6,241 nucleotides of DNA from Comamonas sp. lk (GTDB taxonomy: Bacteria > Pseudomonadota > Gammaproteobacteria > Burkholderiales > Burkholderiaceae_C): assembly GCA_945898105.1 (NCBI GenBank), contig CAMDHL010000138.1, positions 1-6,241 of the forward strand, read 5' to 3'. The translations under genes and the position numbers were made by a program. Of this stretch, positions 1 to 5,857 are shown piece by piece. Every line of letters starts with the position of its first letter. The first letter of the stretch is position 1. The notes under the pieces were generated by a model. It made no database searches. It was not told the DNA's origin and saw only the letters and a program-made list of their open reading frames with translations.

Positions 1-261
1 GTCATAAAAATAATTGCCGCAGATGCCGTGCACGCTAGGCGGAACGCCAGTGACGATGGACAAATTATTGGGATTAGTAAACGTGGGCACCACGCAATCG
101 GCGACGATGGCGGTGCCGTGCTCCAGCACATTTTTCATCCAAGGCATATGCCCTATTGCCACCGCCTGGGCCAGGTAGTCGGGCTCACATCCATCCACGC
201 ACACCACCACTACGGGGCGTGTAGGTAAAGCGTAGTGGCGCTGGTTTACTTGCAATGCCAT
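1..261 (-). CDS. phnA: Phosphonoacetate hydrolase PhnA, N-terminal 87 residues (runs off left edge)
   Basis: The family hydrolyses phosphonoacetate to acetate and phosphate, the last step of one AEP degradation route. It is a cytoplasmic zinc enzyme of the alkaline phosphatase superfamily. The translation opens MALQVNQRHYAL and carries VVVVCVDGCEPDYL at about residues 17-30, where Asp23 is the expected first metal ligand. FTNPNNLSIVTG follows at 61-72, with Thr62 as the expected nucleophile and metal ligand, then PPSVHGICGN at 74-83. These blocks closely match PhnA proteins as I remember them. The ATG at 261 has a modest AAGAAAG ribosome site 7 nt upstream. The gene starts 20 nt after the GntR regulator stop, so the two are probably co-transcribed. 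The later metal ligands and C-terminus lie outside the window, so intactness cannot be judged. Related nucleotide pyrophosphatase/phosphodiesterases are the main alternative, but the CVDGCE and FTNPNNLS blocks favour PhnA. Confidence 0.93.
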   Translation of the reverse strand, partial: MALQVNQRHYALPTRPVVVVCVDGCEPDYLAQAVAIGHMPWMKNVLEHGTAIVADCVVPTFTNPNNLSIVTGVPPSVHGICGNYFYD

Positions 262-268
262 AAAAGTA

Positions 269-275
269 CTTTCTT
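269..275 (-). promoter_or_regulatory. Probable ribosome binding site of phnA
   Basis: Read on the minus strand this is AAGAAAG, a purine-rich partial match to AAGGAGG. It ends 7 nt before the phnA ATG and supports that start. It overlaps a 10-bp perfect palindrome AAAGTACTTT at 263-272. Confidence 0.45.
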
Positions 276-281
276 ACACAT

Positions 282-1004
282 TTAGCTACTTGTCTTGCCC
301 GTCGCATCGGCCGCATCCCCGCTGCGGGCGGTGCGCTCGCGGCTTTGCTGCACATGGCGGCGTAAAGTGTCTGCTGCAAGCTTCTTATTGCGCGAGCGGA
401 TGGCAGCCAGCACCTCGCGGTGTTCTTGAATCGATCCGGTCAATAGGCTCTGTACCGCCAGATTGCGTCTGCGAAAAAGCGCCAGCTCACGTGTAAGGCG
501 CCGGTACAGCAGGTACAGCTTTCGATTGCCTGCAAAAGACACCATGGTTTCGTGAAACTCAACGTTGAGCCGGTAGTAAAGCGCCGAGTCCTGGGCCTGA
601 ACGGCCTGCTCCATGCTGTCGATCATGACTTGCAGGCTGGTCAGTTGCTCCTCGCTGGCCGACTCTGCCAACACAGCGCCCACATGGGCTTCCATCATGG
701 CGCGTAACTCGTAGATTTCCAGCGCCTCTTGTAGCGGAATCTGGCGCACGTACACGCCCCGGTTTTTTTTCAGGGTCAAAAGGCCAGCCTCCTCAAGCAC
801 CCTGAAGGCTTCGCGTACCGGCCCGCGAGAGACGCCCAGACGCTCAGCCAGGGCCGCTTCATTCAATTTATCCCCGGGGCCAAGTTCGCCCAAGGTGATC
901 ATGCGCTCCAGCGCCTGCTGTACCGCGCTGGTGAGCGAGCTGGTTTGCAGCATCGCGATGGTGGGATGGGCCAGGTCCAGCATATCCAAGTTGTCGAAAG
1001 GCAT
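282..1004 (-). CDS. phnR: GntR-family regulator, FadR/FCD subfamily, phosphonate-utilisation associated
   Basis: This is a 240-residue DNA-binding regulator, a typical length for FadR-type GntR proteins. The winged helix-turn-helix covers about residues 22-88: LGELGPGDKLNEAALAERLG, then VSRGPVREAFRVLEEAGLL and the wing NRGVYVRQ. An all-helical FCD ligand domain follows at about 93-222. Its usual metal/ligand positions appear to be Asn147 (often Asp), His151 in EFHETM, His195 in QEHREVLAAI and His217. The ligand is probably a phosphonate or a breakdown product; this is inferred from context. It lies between divergent phnW and co-directional phnA, as in the GntR family annotated 'phosphonate utilization associated' in Burkholderia relatives. 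A perfect palindrome 24 bp upstream of the start suggests autoregulation. The start is uncertain: ATG at 1004 lacks a good ribosome site, and in-frame ATGs at 983 and 953 also precede the HTH. The gene symbol is by association only. Confidence 0.88.
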   Translation of the reverse strand: MPFDNLDMLDLAHPTIAMLQTSSLTSAVQQALERMITLGELGPGDKLNEAALAERLGVSRGPVREAFRVLEEAGLLTLKKNRGVYVRQIPLQEALEIYELRAMMEAHVGAVLAESASEEQLTSLQVMIDSMEQAVQAQDSALYYRLNVEFHETMVSFAGNRKLYLLYRRLTRELALFRRRNLAVQSLLTGSIQEHREVLAAIRSRNKKLAADTLRRHVQQSRERTARSGDAADATGKTSS

Positions 1005-1028
1005 AGACCAATTGGAGCATAAAATCGC

Positions 1029-1044
1029 AGATTGTCAACAATCT
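1029..1044. promoter_or_regulatory. Candidate GntR operator, perfect 16-bp palindrome
   Basis: The sequence is AGATTGTCAACAATCT: 7-bp perfect arms around a CA centre, with core TTGTCAACAA. GT...AC symmetric cores are typical of FadR-subfamily GntR operators. The site lies between the regulator and the catabolic operon and overlaps the candidate regulator promoter, so it is the best guess for where the adjacent regulator binds. The binding itself is inferred. Confidence 0.6.
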
Positions 1045-1068
1045 ACAAGCTTTCTGCTTTATTTTTAA

Positions 1069-1087
1069 GCATCAGCCGCTGTGATGC
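1069..1087. repeat. Inverted repeat GCATCA-N7-TGATGC upstream of phnW
   Basis: Perfect 6-bp arms flank a 7-nt centre that itself includes half of a nested CAGC/GCTG dyad (1073-1081). It lies immediately upstream of the best phnW promoter candidate, covering the place where its -35 would be. It could be a second operator or a chance dyad. Confidence 0.35.
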
Positions 1088-1102
1088 ACTTCAATTTGCG
1101 GG

Positions 1103-1111
1103 TGGTATTCT
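1103..1111 (+). promoter_or_regulatory. Candidate extended -10 promoter element for phnW
   Basis: TGGTATTCT fits an extended -10 (TGn then TATTCT). No good -35 lies 16-18 nt upstream (TGATGC or GATGCA only), which extended -10 promoters can tolerate. Transcription would begin near 1118 and leave a leader of about 95 nt. Assigned by eye with low certainty. Confidence 0.3.
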
Positions 1112-1133
1112 TGGCTGCTTCGGGCTTAGAAAT

Positions 1134-1157
1134 GGCCTGATCGATGATTGATCGGCC
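1134..1157. repeat. Imperfect inverted repeat in the phnW leader
   Basis: GGCC-T-GATC and GATCGGCC form arms with one bulged T around a 7-nt centre. It would lie in the 5' leader of phnW if the 1103-1111 promoter is right. It may fold as an RNA hairpin or be incidental. Confidence 0.3.
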
Positions 1158-1212
1158 CGGTGTGGGCGCGTGAAGCAAGGCCCAGCTAGGCCCTCAAGGA
1201 CGGAACATTTTT

Positions 1213-2343
1213 ATGCCCCTTCACCGCGAAGCCATCTTGCTCACCCCCGGCCCCTTGACGACCAGCTTGCGCACCAAGCTCGCCATGTTGCGCGACTGGG
1301 GCTCCTGGGATGCAGACTTCATCGCTATGACCACCAGCGCGCGCAAGAGCCTGCTGGACATCGTGCATGGCCAAGACAGCCATGTGGTCGTACCTCTGCA
1401 AGGCAGCGGCACCTTTAGCGTAGAGGCGGCAGTGGCCACGGTGGTACCGCGCGCGGGCCACGTGCTAGTGCTAGATAACGGCGCCTATTGCAAACGCGCC
1501 GCCAAGCTCAGCGGCTTGATGGGGCGGCGCACCACCGTACTGCCATTTGACGATGCACAGGCCGTTTCGCCACAAGCCTTAGACGCTGCATTACAGGCCG
1601 ATGTCAGCATCAGCCATGTGTTGATGATCCACTGCGAAACCGGTGCCGGTGTACTCAACCCCTTGCAGGCGGTAGCCGATGTGTGTGTGCGCCATGGCAA
1701 AGGGCTGATCGTCGATGCCATGAGCTCCTTTGGCGCGCTGCCGATTGACGCCCGCAGCACCTGCTTTGATGCTTTGATCGCCGCCAGCGGCAAATGCCTG
1801 GAAGGCGTGCCGGGTATGGGCTTTGTATTTGTGCGCAAGAGCATCATGGCTAGCTGCGAGGGCAACAGCCAGTCGCTGGCCATGGATTTATTTGACCAAC
1901 ACGCCTACCTGGAGAAAACGGGGCAATGGCGTTTTACGCCGCCCACCCATGTGCTGGTGGCCTTGCACGAAGCGATTGCCCAATTTGTCGACGAGGGCGG
2001 GCAAAGCGCTCGACTGATGCGATACCAGGCCAATTGCGACGCCTTGTTGCGCGGTATGGCGGCGCTGGGCTTTGTGCCGTTTTTACCGGCGGACATACAA
2101 GCACCCATCATCGTCACCTTCCACGCCCCGGCCGATCCAGCTGACGAATTTAAAAAGTTTTACGACGCAGCTAAGCGCCATGGCTTTATCCTCTACCCTG
2201 GCAAGCTGACGCAGTTAGAGACATTTCGCGTCGGCTGTATTGGCGCCATAGGCACGGTAGAAATAGAGCAAGCAGTACATGCGGTGGCGCTTGCGATGCA
2301 GGACTTGGGTATCGCCCATGGCGCCCCCAAAAGCACACAGTAA
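1213..2343 (+). CDS. phnW: 2-aminoethylphosphonate--pyruvate transaminase (PhnW)
   Basis: The family is a cytoplasmic PLP enzyme of class V that moves the amino group of AEP to pyruvate, giving phosphonoacetaldehyde and alanine (EC 2.6.1.37). The product is 376 residues, the usual family length. [10 protein letters not shown] (9-18) is the signature substrate-binding start. [12 protein letters not shown] (62-73) binds the PLP phosphate, VDAMSSFG (167-174) supplies the PLP-ring Asp168, and [10 protein letters not shown] (192-201) holds Schiff-base Lys194. WRFTPPTH (239-246) and FRVGCIG with Arg339 near the C-terminus match the phosphonate/carboxylate-binding parts known from Salmonella PhnW. 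Two usually conserved stretches differ from that enzyme: HCETGAG for HSETTTG (140-146) and ASGKC for SANKC (191-195). The ATG at 1213 follows AAGGA at 1196-1200 with long spacing. It heads a five-gene plus-strand run and diverges from the regulator and phnA, as expected for an AEP operon. Confidence 0.92.
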   Translation: MPLHREAILLTPGPLTTSLRTKLAMLRDWGSWDADFIAMTTSARKSLLDIVHGQDSHVVVPLQGSGTFSVEAAVATVVPRAGHVLVLDNGAYCKRAAKLSGLMGRRTTVLPFDDAQAVSPQALDAALQADVSISHVLMIHCETGAGVLNPLQAVADVCVRHGKGLIVDAMSSFGALPIDARSTCFDALIAASGKCLEGVPGMGFVFVRKSIMASCEGNSQSLAMDLFDQHAYLEKTGQWRFTPPTHVLVALHEAIAQFVDEGGQSARLMRYQANCDALLRGMAALGFVPFLPADIQAPIIVTFHAPADPADEFKKFYDAAKRHGFILYPGKLTQLETFRVGCIGAIGTVEIEQAVHAVALAMQDLGIAHGAPKSTQ

Positions 2344-2347
2344 TTAC

Positions 2348-2356
2348 AAAAGGAGG
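2348..2356 (+). promoter_or_regulatory. Strong Shine-Dalgarno site of the glutamyl-amine ligase gene
   Basis: AAAAGGAGG lies 5 nt before the ATG at 2362. It is by far the best ribosome site in the window and fixes that start. It suggests this second gene of the operon is translated efficiently on its own, not only by coupling to phnW. Confidence 0.85.
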
Positions 2357-2361
2357 ATTTC

Positions 2362-3735
2362 ATGGCAAATAACAAACAACACCCAGCAGTAGCCGCCGTC
2401 GCGAAAAGCGGCAGCAGCAAAGTCAAAGTCGCGGTCAGCGACATCGACGGCATCTTGCGCGGCAAGTACCTGCATATCGACAAATTCATGGGCGCAGTCC
2501 AGCCCTACCCGGCGGGAGGATTCGGCTTTTGCGACGTCGTCTTTGGCTGGGATGCGCATGACACTTGCTACGACAACGCCAGTGTCACCGGCTGGCAGCA
2601 TGGTTTCCCCGACGCGCTAGCGCGCCTGGACCTCAATACCGCCCGCAACGTGCCCTGGGATAACAAGGTGCCGTTTTTTCTTGGCGAGTTTGTCAACGCC
2701 GATGGTTCGCCCTATGCGGTGTGCCCGCGCCAGACCTTGAAGCGTGTACTGGCGCGCGCCCACAAAATGGGTTTCACGCCCATGACGGGCATGGAGTTTG
2801 AGTGGTTTAACTTCAAAGAGACGCCGCAAAGCTGGGCCGACAAAAAAGGCGTAGGGCCGACGTCGCTGACGCCCGGCATGTTTGGCTATTCACTCTTGCG
2901 CATGGCTGATAACGGTGGTTTTTTCAACGCCTTAATGGACGATATGCAGGCCTTTCGCGTGCCCATCGAAGGCTTGCATACTGAAACCGGTCCCGGCGTG
3001 TACGAAGCGGCGATTGCGTTCTCAGAAGCACTCGAGCAAGCGGATCGCGCAATTTTGTTCAAATCCGGCGCGCGCGAGATCGGTAAGCGCTATGACATCA
3101 TGCCCAGCTTTATGGCCAAGTGGAACCAGCACTTGCCCGGTTGCAGCGGCCATATCCACCAGTCCTTGAGCGACGGCAAGAACAATCTATTTGCCGATGC
3201 CAAAGGCCGCCACGGAATGAGCAAGTTGTTTGAAAGCTACTTGGCAGGGCAAGTGGCTTGCCTGATGGAATTTGCCCCCATGTTTTGGCCAACCATCAAC
3301 AGCTACAAACGTCTAGTCGATGGTTTTTGGGCGCCGGTTAAACCCACTTGGGGCGTGGACAACCGCACCGCCAGCTTTCGCGTCATAGGCGGTTCGCCCA
3401 AGTCCACCCGATTGGAAACCCGCTGCCCCGGCGCTGACGTGAATCCTTACCTGGCGATGGCCGCCGTCATTGCCGCAGGCTTGGACGGCGTAGAAAAAGG
3501 CCTGAAGCTCAAGGCCCCGCCGATCACCGGCACCAACCAGGGCGCGGAAAACATTCCGCGCGCGCCGCGTACCTTGATAGAGACCACACGCAATTTCCGT
3601 GAATCCAAAATCGCCCGCGACTGGCTTGGCGACACTTTTGTCGATCACTTCGCCGCCACCCGCGAATGGGAGTGGCGACAGTGGCTGGACGGCGTGACCG
3701 ATTGGGAACTCAAGCGTTATTTCGAGATCATTTAA
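2362..3735 (+). CDS. Glutamine-synthetase-fold gamma-glutamyl-amine ligase (PuuA/GlnT-like)
   Basis: Enzymes of this class use ATP to join the gamma-carboxyl of glutamate to an amine (putrescine, ethanolamine, methylamine) or ammonia. The product is 457 residues. The N-terminal beta-grasp part begins near residue 21 (VKVAVSDIDGILRGKYL). The catalytic domain carries GMEFEWFNF with Glu145 and Glu147, the HTETGPGVYEAA block with Glu208 and Glu215, SGHIHQSL with His264 and His266 (262-269), NRTASFRV (334-341) and LETRCPGADVNPYLA with Glu352 and Arg354 (351-365). The metal, glutamate and ATP residues expected of an active enzyme are therefore present. The GPGQ(F/Y)E motif common in relatives reads GPGVYE here. 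No adenylylation-type NLYDLP tyrosine motif is visible, so housekeeping GlnA is unlikely. It lies 18 nt after phnW and shares a strand with a gamma-glutamyl hydrolase, which argues for amine glutamylation, not ammonia assimilation. The amine is unknown. Confidence 0.85.
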   Translation: MANNKQHPAVAAVAKSGSSKVKVAVSDIDGILRGKYLHIDKFMGAVQPYPAGGFGFCDVVFGWDAHDTCYDNASVTGWQHGFPDALARLDLNTARNVPWDNKVPFFLGEFVNADGSPYAVCPRQTLKRVLARAHKMGFTPMTGMEFEWFNFKETPQSWADKKGVGPTSLTPGMFGYSLLRMADNGGFFNALMDDMQAFRVPIEGLHTETGPGVYEAAIAFSEALEQADRAILFKSGAREIGKRYDIMPSFMAKWNQHLPGCSGHIHQSLSDGKNNLFADAKGRHGMSKLFESYLAGQVACLMEFAPMFWPTINSYKRLVDGFWAPVKPTWGVDNRTASFRVIGGSPKSTRLETRCPGADVNPYLAMAAVIAAGLDGVEKGLKLKAPPITGTNQGAENIPRAPRTLIETTRNFRESKIARDWLGDTFVDHFAATREWEWRQWLDGVTDWELKRYFEII

Positions 3736-3756
3736 GAAGGGTTCAAAAGCCCTTCT
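3735..3756 (+). other. Hairpin at the ligase gene stop codon
   Basis: AGAAGGG and CCCTTCT form a perfect 7-bp stem, plus a possible T-G pair, with a short loop. It begins on the last base of the TAA stop. No U-tract follows directly; the first T-run is at 3783-3788. A full Rho-independent terminator is therefore unlikely. A role in mRNA processing, stability or partial attenuation between the ligase and dehydrogenase genes is possible. Confidence 0.5.
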
Positions 3757-3800
3757 GCCGCACCCAGACACAATCAGCACAATTTTTTAAGCATTTTTCT
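3736..3800 (+). other. Ligase-to-dehydrogenase intergenic gap
   Basis: This 65-nt gap holds the hairpin and then an AT-rich stretch (3781-3800) just before the dehydrogenase start. That stretch includes TTTTTAAGCAT (3784-3794), an 11-nt string also present upstream of phnW at 1062-1072. There is no recognisable Shine-Dalgarno before the ATG at 3801. A secondary promoter is possible but not demonstrable by eye. Confidence 0.4.
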
Positions 3801-4934
3801 ATGAGCATTACTTCTTTTTCCTTCCCCACCCCCATCCGTTTTGGCGCAGGTGCGCGCAAACTGGTCGCGGCTCATTTGCAGGAACAAGGCCTTAAGCGTC
3901 CGCTCATCGTGACTGACCGGGCCCTCGGCGCACTACCAGTGCTGGCCGAGTTTCAATCGCATCTATCGGGGCTGGATGTGGCGGTGTTTTCCGGCGTTTT
4001 CGGCAACCCAACCTGCAGCCAGGTGATGGATGGCGCAGCGGCCTACAAAGCGCACCAAGCCGACTGCATCATCGGCTTTGGTGGCGGCGCAGCGCTTGAT
4101 GTTGCCAAAGTGGTGGGCATAGCCGCCACGCACGAGGGCGATATTTTGGAATACGTATGGGACCACCCGCAGGTGCGCCCCATCAGCGCGCCGCTGCCTT
4201 ATTTTGTAGCCCTGCCCACCACCTCGGGCACTGGCTCGGAAGTGGGCCGCTCCAGCGTGGTCAGCGAGAACGACACGCATCTCAAGCGCGTGGTGTTCAG
4301 CCCCAAAATTTTGGCCCGTATGGTGTTTGCCGACCCCGAACTCACGCTAGGCCTGCCGGCCCATGTCACCGCCGCCACGGGCATGGACGCCCTGACGCAC
4401 AACATTGAAAGTTATCTCTCACCGGCCTACCACCCGCTGTGCGATGGCATCGCCTTGGAAGGCACGCGCATCGCCGCTGCCGCGCTGCATACCGCCGTCA
4501 AAGCGCCGGGCAACGTGCAGGCGCGTAGCGACATGATGATGTCCTCCATGATGGGCGCTATTGCCTTCCAAAAGGACTTGGGCGCGGTGCATTCCTGCGC
4601 ACACGCGCTGGGCGCAGTCTGCGACCTGCACCACGGCTTGGCCAATGCTTTGATGATTGACACCGTGCTGGCCTGGAACCACGAGGTTGTGCCCGCCAAG
4701 TTTGATGAACTGGCGCATGTTTGCGGCGTTGCTGGCGGCGGCAAAGCTTTTGTGCCGTGGCTCAAAGCGCTCAAGACAAGCATCGGCATTACCGGCGGTC
4801 TGGCGGCCCATGGCGTGAAAGAAGACCATATTGCCCGACTGGTGCAAATTGCTCAGGCCGATATTTGTCACCAGACCAATCCGAGGCCCTGCACGTCTGC
4901 CGACTTTGAACGTCTGTTCCGTCAGGCGATGTAA
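3801..4934 (+). CDS. Iron-containing alcohol dehydrogenase (group III Fe-ADH)
   Basis: The family interconverts alcohols and aldehydes using NAD(P) and a single Fe2+ in the cytoplasm. The product is 377 residues, normal length. The dinucleotide-binding half has FGGGAALDVAK (93-103; the usual GGGS reads GGGA) and PTTSGTGSEV (139-148). Metal ligands are placed as in FucO: Asp196 and His200 in GMDALTHNIE, His264 in GAVHSCAHALG, and His278 in LHHGLANAL. ATG at 3801 is chosen because the family-like sequence starts there (SFSFPTPIRFGAG). The reading frame stays open upstream to 3666, but that would overlap the ligase gene and add 45 residues unlike the family. Fe-ADHs recur in phosphonate loci (a 'phosphonate metabolism-associated' subfamily) and PhpC reduces phosphonoacetaldehyde, so that aldehyde is one possible substrate. 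Beside a ligase and gamma-glutamyl hydrolase, a glutamylated amino alcohol is the other. Confidence 0.88.
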   Translation: MSITSFSFPTPIRFGAGARKLVAAHLQEQGLKRPLIVTDRALGALPVLAEFQSHLSGLDVAVFSGVFGNPTCSQVMDGAAAYKAHQADCIIGFGGGAALDVAKVVGIAATHEGDILEYVWDHPQVRPISAPLPYFVALPTTSGTGSEVGRSSVVSENDTHLKRVVFSPKILARMVFADPELTLGLPAHVTAATGMDALTHNIESYLSPAYHPLCDGIALEGTRIAAAALHTAVKAPGNVQARSDMMMSSMMGAIAFQKDLGAVHSCAHALGAVCDLHHGLANALMIDTVLAWNHEVVPAKFDELAHVCGVAGGGKAFVPWLKALKTSIGITGGLAAHGVKEDHIARLVQIAQADICHQTNPRPCTSADFERLFRQAM

Positions 4935-5059
4935 GCTGACCTTGGCACACCCGGCTTTGTTCTTAGTCCCAGCGCCCGCATCGCCCAGACTGGCGCAATG
5001 CGCGCGCTCCAAGCCACCTACCGACTCTTTTTACCCACCAACTATTCTTTGCTTTGACC
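4935..5059 (+). other. Noncoding gap between dehydrogenase and hydrolase genes
   Basis: These 125 nt are the longest gap within the plus-strand run. I see no coding signal, terminator or clear promoter. A short palindrome GCGCAATGCGC (4993-5003) and a pyrimidine-rich stretch before 5060 are the only structures. The hydrolase may therefore have its own weak promoter, or the transcript may read through. Confidence 0.4.
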
Positions 5060-5833
5060 ATGTCTGACCGCCCCAAGATTGGCGTAAGCGCCTGTTTTCT
5101 TTACCCGGATGCCAATCGCCCGGCCTTTGCTAAAAAAACCTTGCAGTACCTGGAGCAATCGGTACCGCACTGGGTCATGGCCGGTGGTGGGATGCCGGTC
5201 ATGGTCCCCGCCCTGGTGGGAGACACTGCACGCGGTGACGTGACGGCGCAGCACTACGCGCAATGGCTGGATGGGCTGTTGTTGCATGGCGGTGTGGACA
5301 TGTCGCCCACCAGCTACGGTGAAGAGCCACTGAACCCAAGCTGGGCTGGTGACCGTACACGCGACCTCTATGAAATCGAATTAGTGCGCGCCTTTGTGGC
5401 GGCAGGCAAACCGGTGTTTGGTATTTGCCGGGGCCTGCAACTGATTAACGTGAGCTATGGCGGGACGCTCTACCAGGACATCAGCACTCAAAAGCCAGAG
5501 GCCCTGGTGCACCGTGACGGGGAAGCCTACGATAGGCTTTTCCACGATATCCAATTGATGCCAGGCACACGCTTGGAGACACTGCTTAGCCAGAATAGCA
5601 GCCGCAAAATCAACAGCATCCACCACCAAGGCATCAAAGACTTGGCTCCTGGTTTTGTGGCCGAGGCGCTTTGCCCGGATGACGGCACCATCGAAGCGAT
5701 ACGCCATAGTGGCGATGCCTGGGTGGCGGCCGTGCAATGGCACCCCGAATTTCATAAACCAGAATACGGCGTCATGGACGACAGCGCACTCTTGCACGAC
5801 TTCTTGCATGCTGCGCGCGCTGCACGCGTTTAA
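5060..5833 (+). CDS. puuD: Gamma-glutamyl-amide hydrolase, class I glutamine amidotransferase-like (PuuD family, peptidase C26)
   Basis: PuuD cleaves gamma-glutamyl-GABA to GABA and glutamate; relatives cleave other gamma-glutamyl amides. The 257-residue product is close to E. coli PuuD in length. It opens with the family-like RPKIGVSACF. It has LLLHGGVDMSPTSYGE (73-88), DRTRDLYE (98-105), and the nucleophile elbow FGICRGLQLINV with Cys123 (120-131). GGTLYQDI (134-141), NSIHHQGI (185-192), and the catalytic pair His228/Glu230 in QWHPEF follow. The full Cys-His-Glu triad is present, so it should be active. ATG at 5060 is preferred over an in-frame TTG at 5054; neither has a clear ribosome site. 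In this operon it would remove the glutamyl group added by the upstream ligase, closing a cycle. The true substrate need not be gamma-Glu-GABA, so the symbol names the family. Confidence 0.88.
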   Translation: MSDRPKIGVSACFLYPDANRPAFAKKTLQYLEQSVPHWVMAGGGMPVMVPALVGDTARGDVTAQHYAQWLDGLLLHGGVDMSPTSYGEEPLNPSWAGDRTRDLYEIELVRAFVAAGKPVFGICRGLQLINVSYGGTLYQDISTQKPEALVHRDGEAYDRLFHDIQLMPGTRLETLLSQNSSRKINSIHHQGIKDLAPGFVAEALCPDDGTIEAIRHSGDAWVAAVQWHPEFHKPEYGVMDDSALLHDFLHAARAARV

Positions 5834-5857
5834 ATTTTTTCCCAAACTGAGTACCGC

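Larger units (their letters stand above)
1005..1212. promoter_or_regulatory. Divergent phnR/phnW control region
   Basis: These 208 nt separate the divergent regulator and phnW starts. They are AT-richer near the regulator (about 1015-1075) than the coding DNA. They contain the 16-bp operator-like palindrome, a GCATCA/TGATGC dyad at 1069-1087, an imperfect GGCC(T)GATC/GATCGGCC dyad at 1134-1157 and a direct AGGCCC repeat at 1178-1193. Both transcripts should start here. On the minus strand, TTGTAG (1048-1043) and TTTTAT (1024-1019), 18 nt apart, form a weak promoter candidate spanning the palindrome. No promoter can be assigned firmly by eye. Confidence 0.7.

Noticed and set aside
28..228. Plus-strand small open frame at the left edge
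   Set aside because: Antisense to well-matched phnA coding sequence, with no independent support.
2362..3735. Housekeeping glutamine synthetase GlnA
   Set aside because: The N-terminal and GPGVYE sequences, the absence of a visible adenylylation tyrosine motif, and the operon with a gamma-glutamyl hydrolase all favour an amine ligase.
3313..3780. Minus-strand open frame (155 codons) opposite the ligase
   Set aside because: Shadow of conserved ligase coding sequence; no domain and no ribosome site evident.
3666..3800. Upstream extension of the Fe-ADH reading frame
   Set aside because: It would overlap the end of the ligase gene by 70 nt and add 45 residues without family resemblance. Fe-ADH-like sequence begins at the ATG at 3801.
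4942..4958. Possible sigma-54 promoter (TTGGCAC followed by GC) before the hydrolase
   Set aside because: The GG and GC elements are two bases too close for the -24/-12 pattern and the TTGC part is missing.
4993..5003. Palindrome GCGCAATGCGC as terminator or operator
   Set aside because: Only 5-bp arms, no T-run after it, and easily expected by chance in GC-rich DNA.
4419..5012. Long minus-strand open frame (197 codons) opposite the Fe-ADH
   Set aside because: It is antisense to a gene with all metal ligands intact, shows no recognisable motifs and has the composition expected of a GC-rich shadow frame.
5054..5059. TTG start two codons before the hydrolase ATG
   Set aside because: ATG at 5060 gives a start in line with PuuD-like proteins, and no ribosome site favours TTG.
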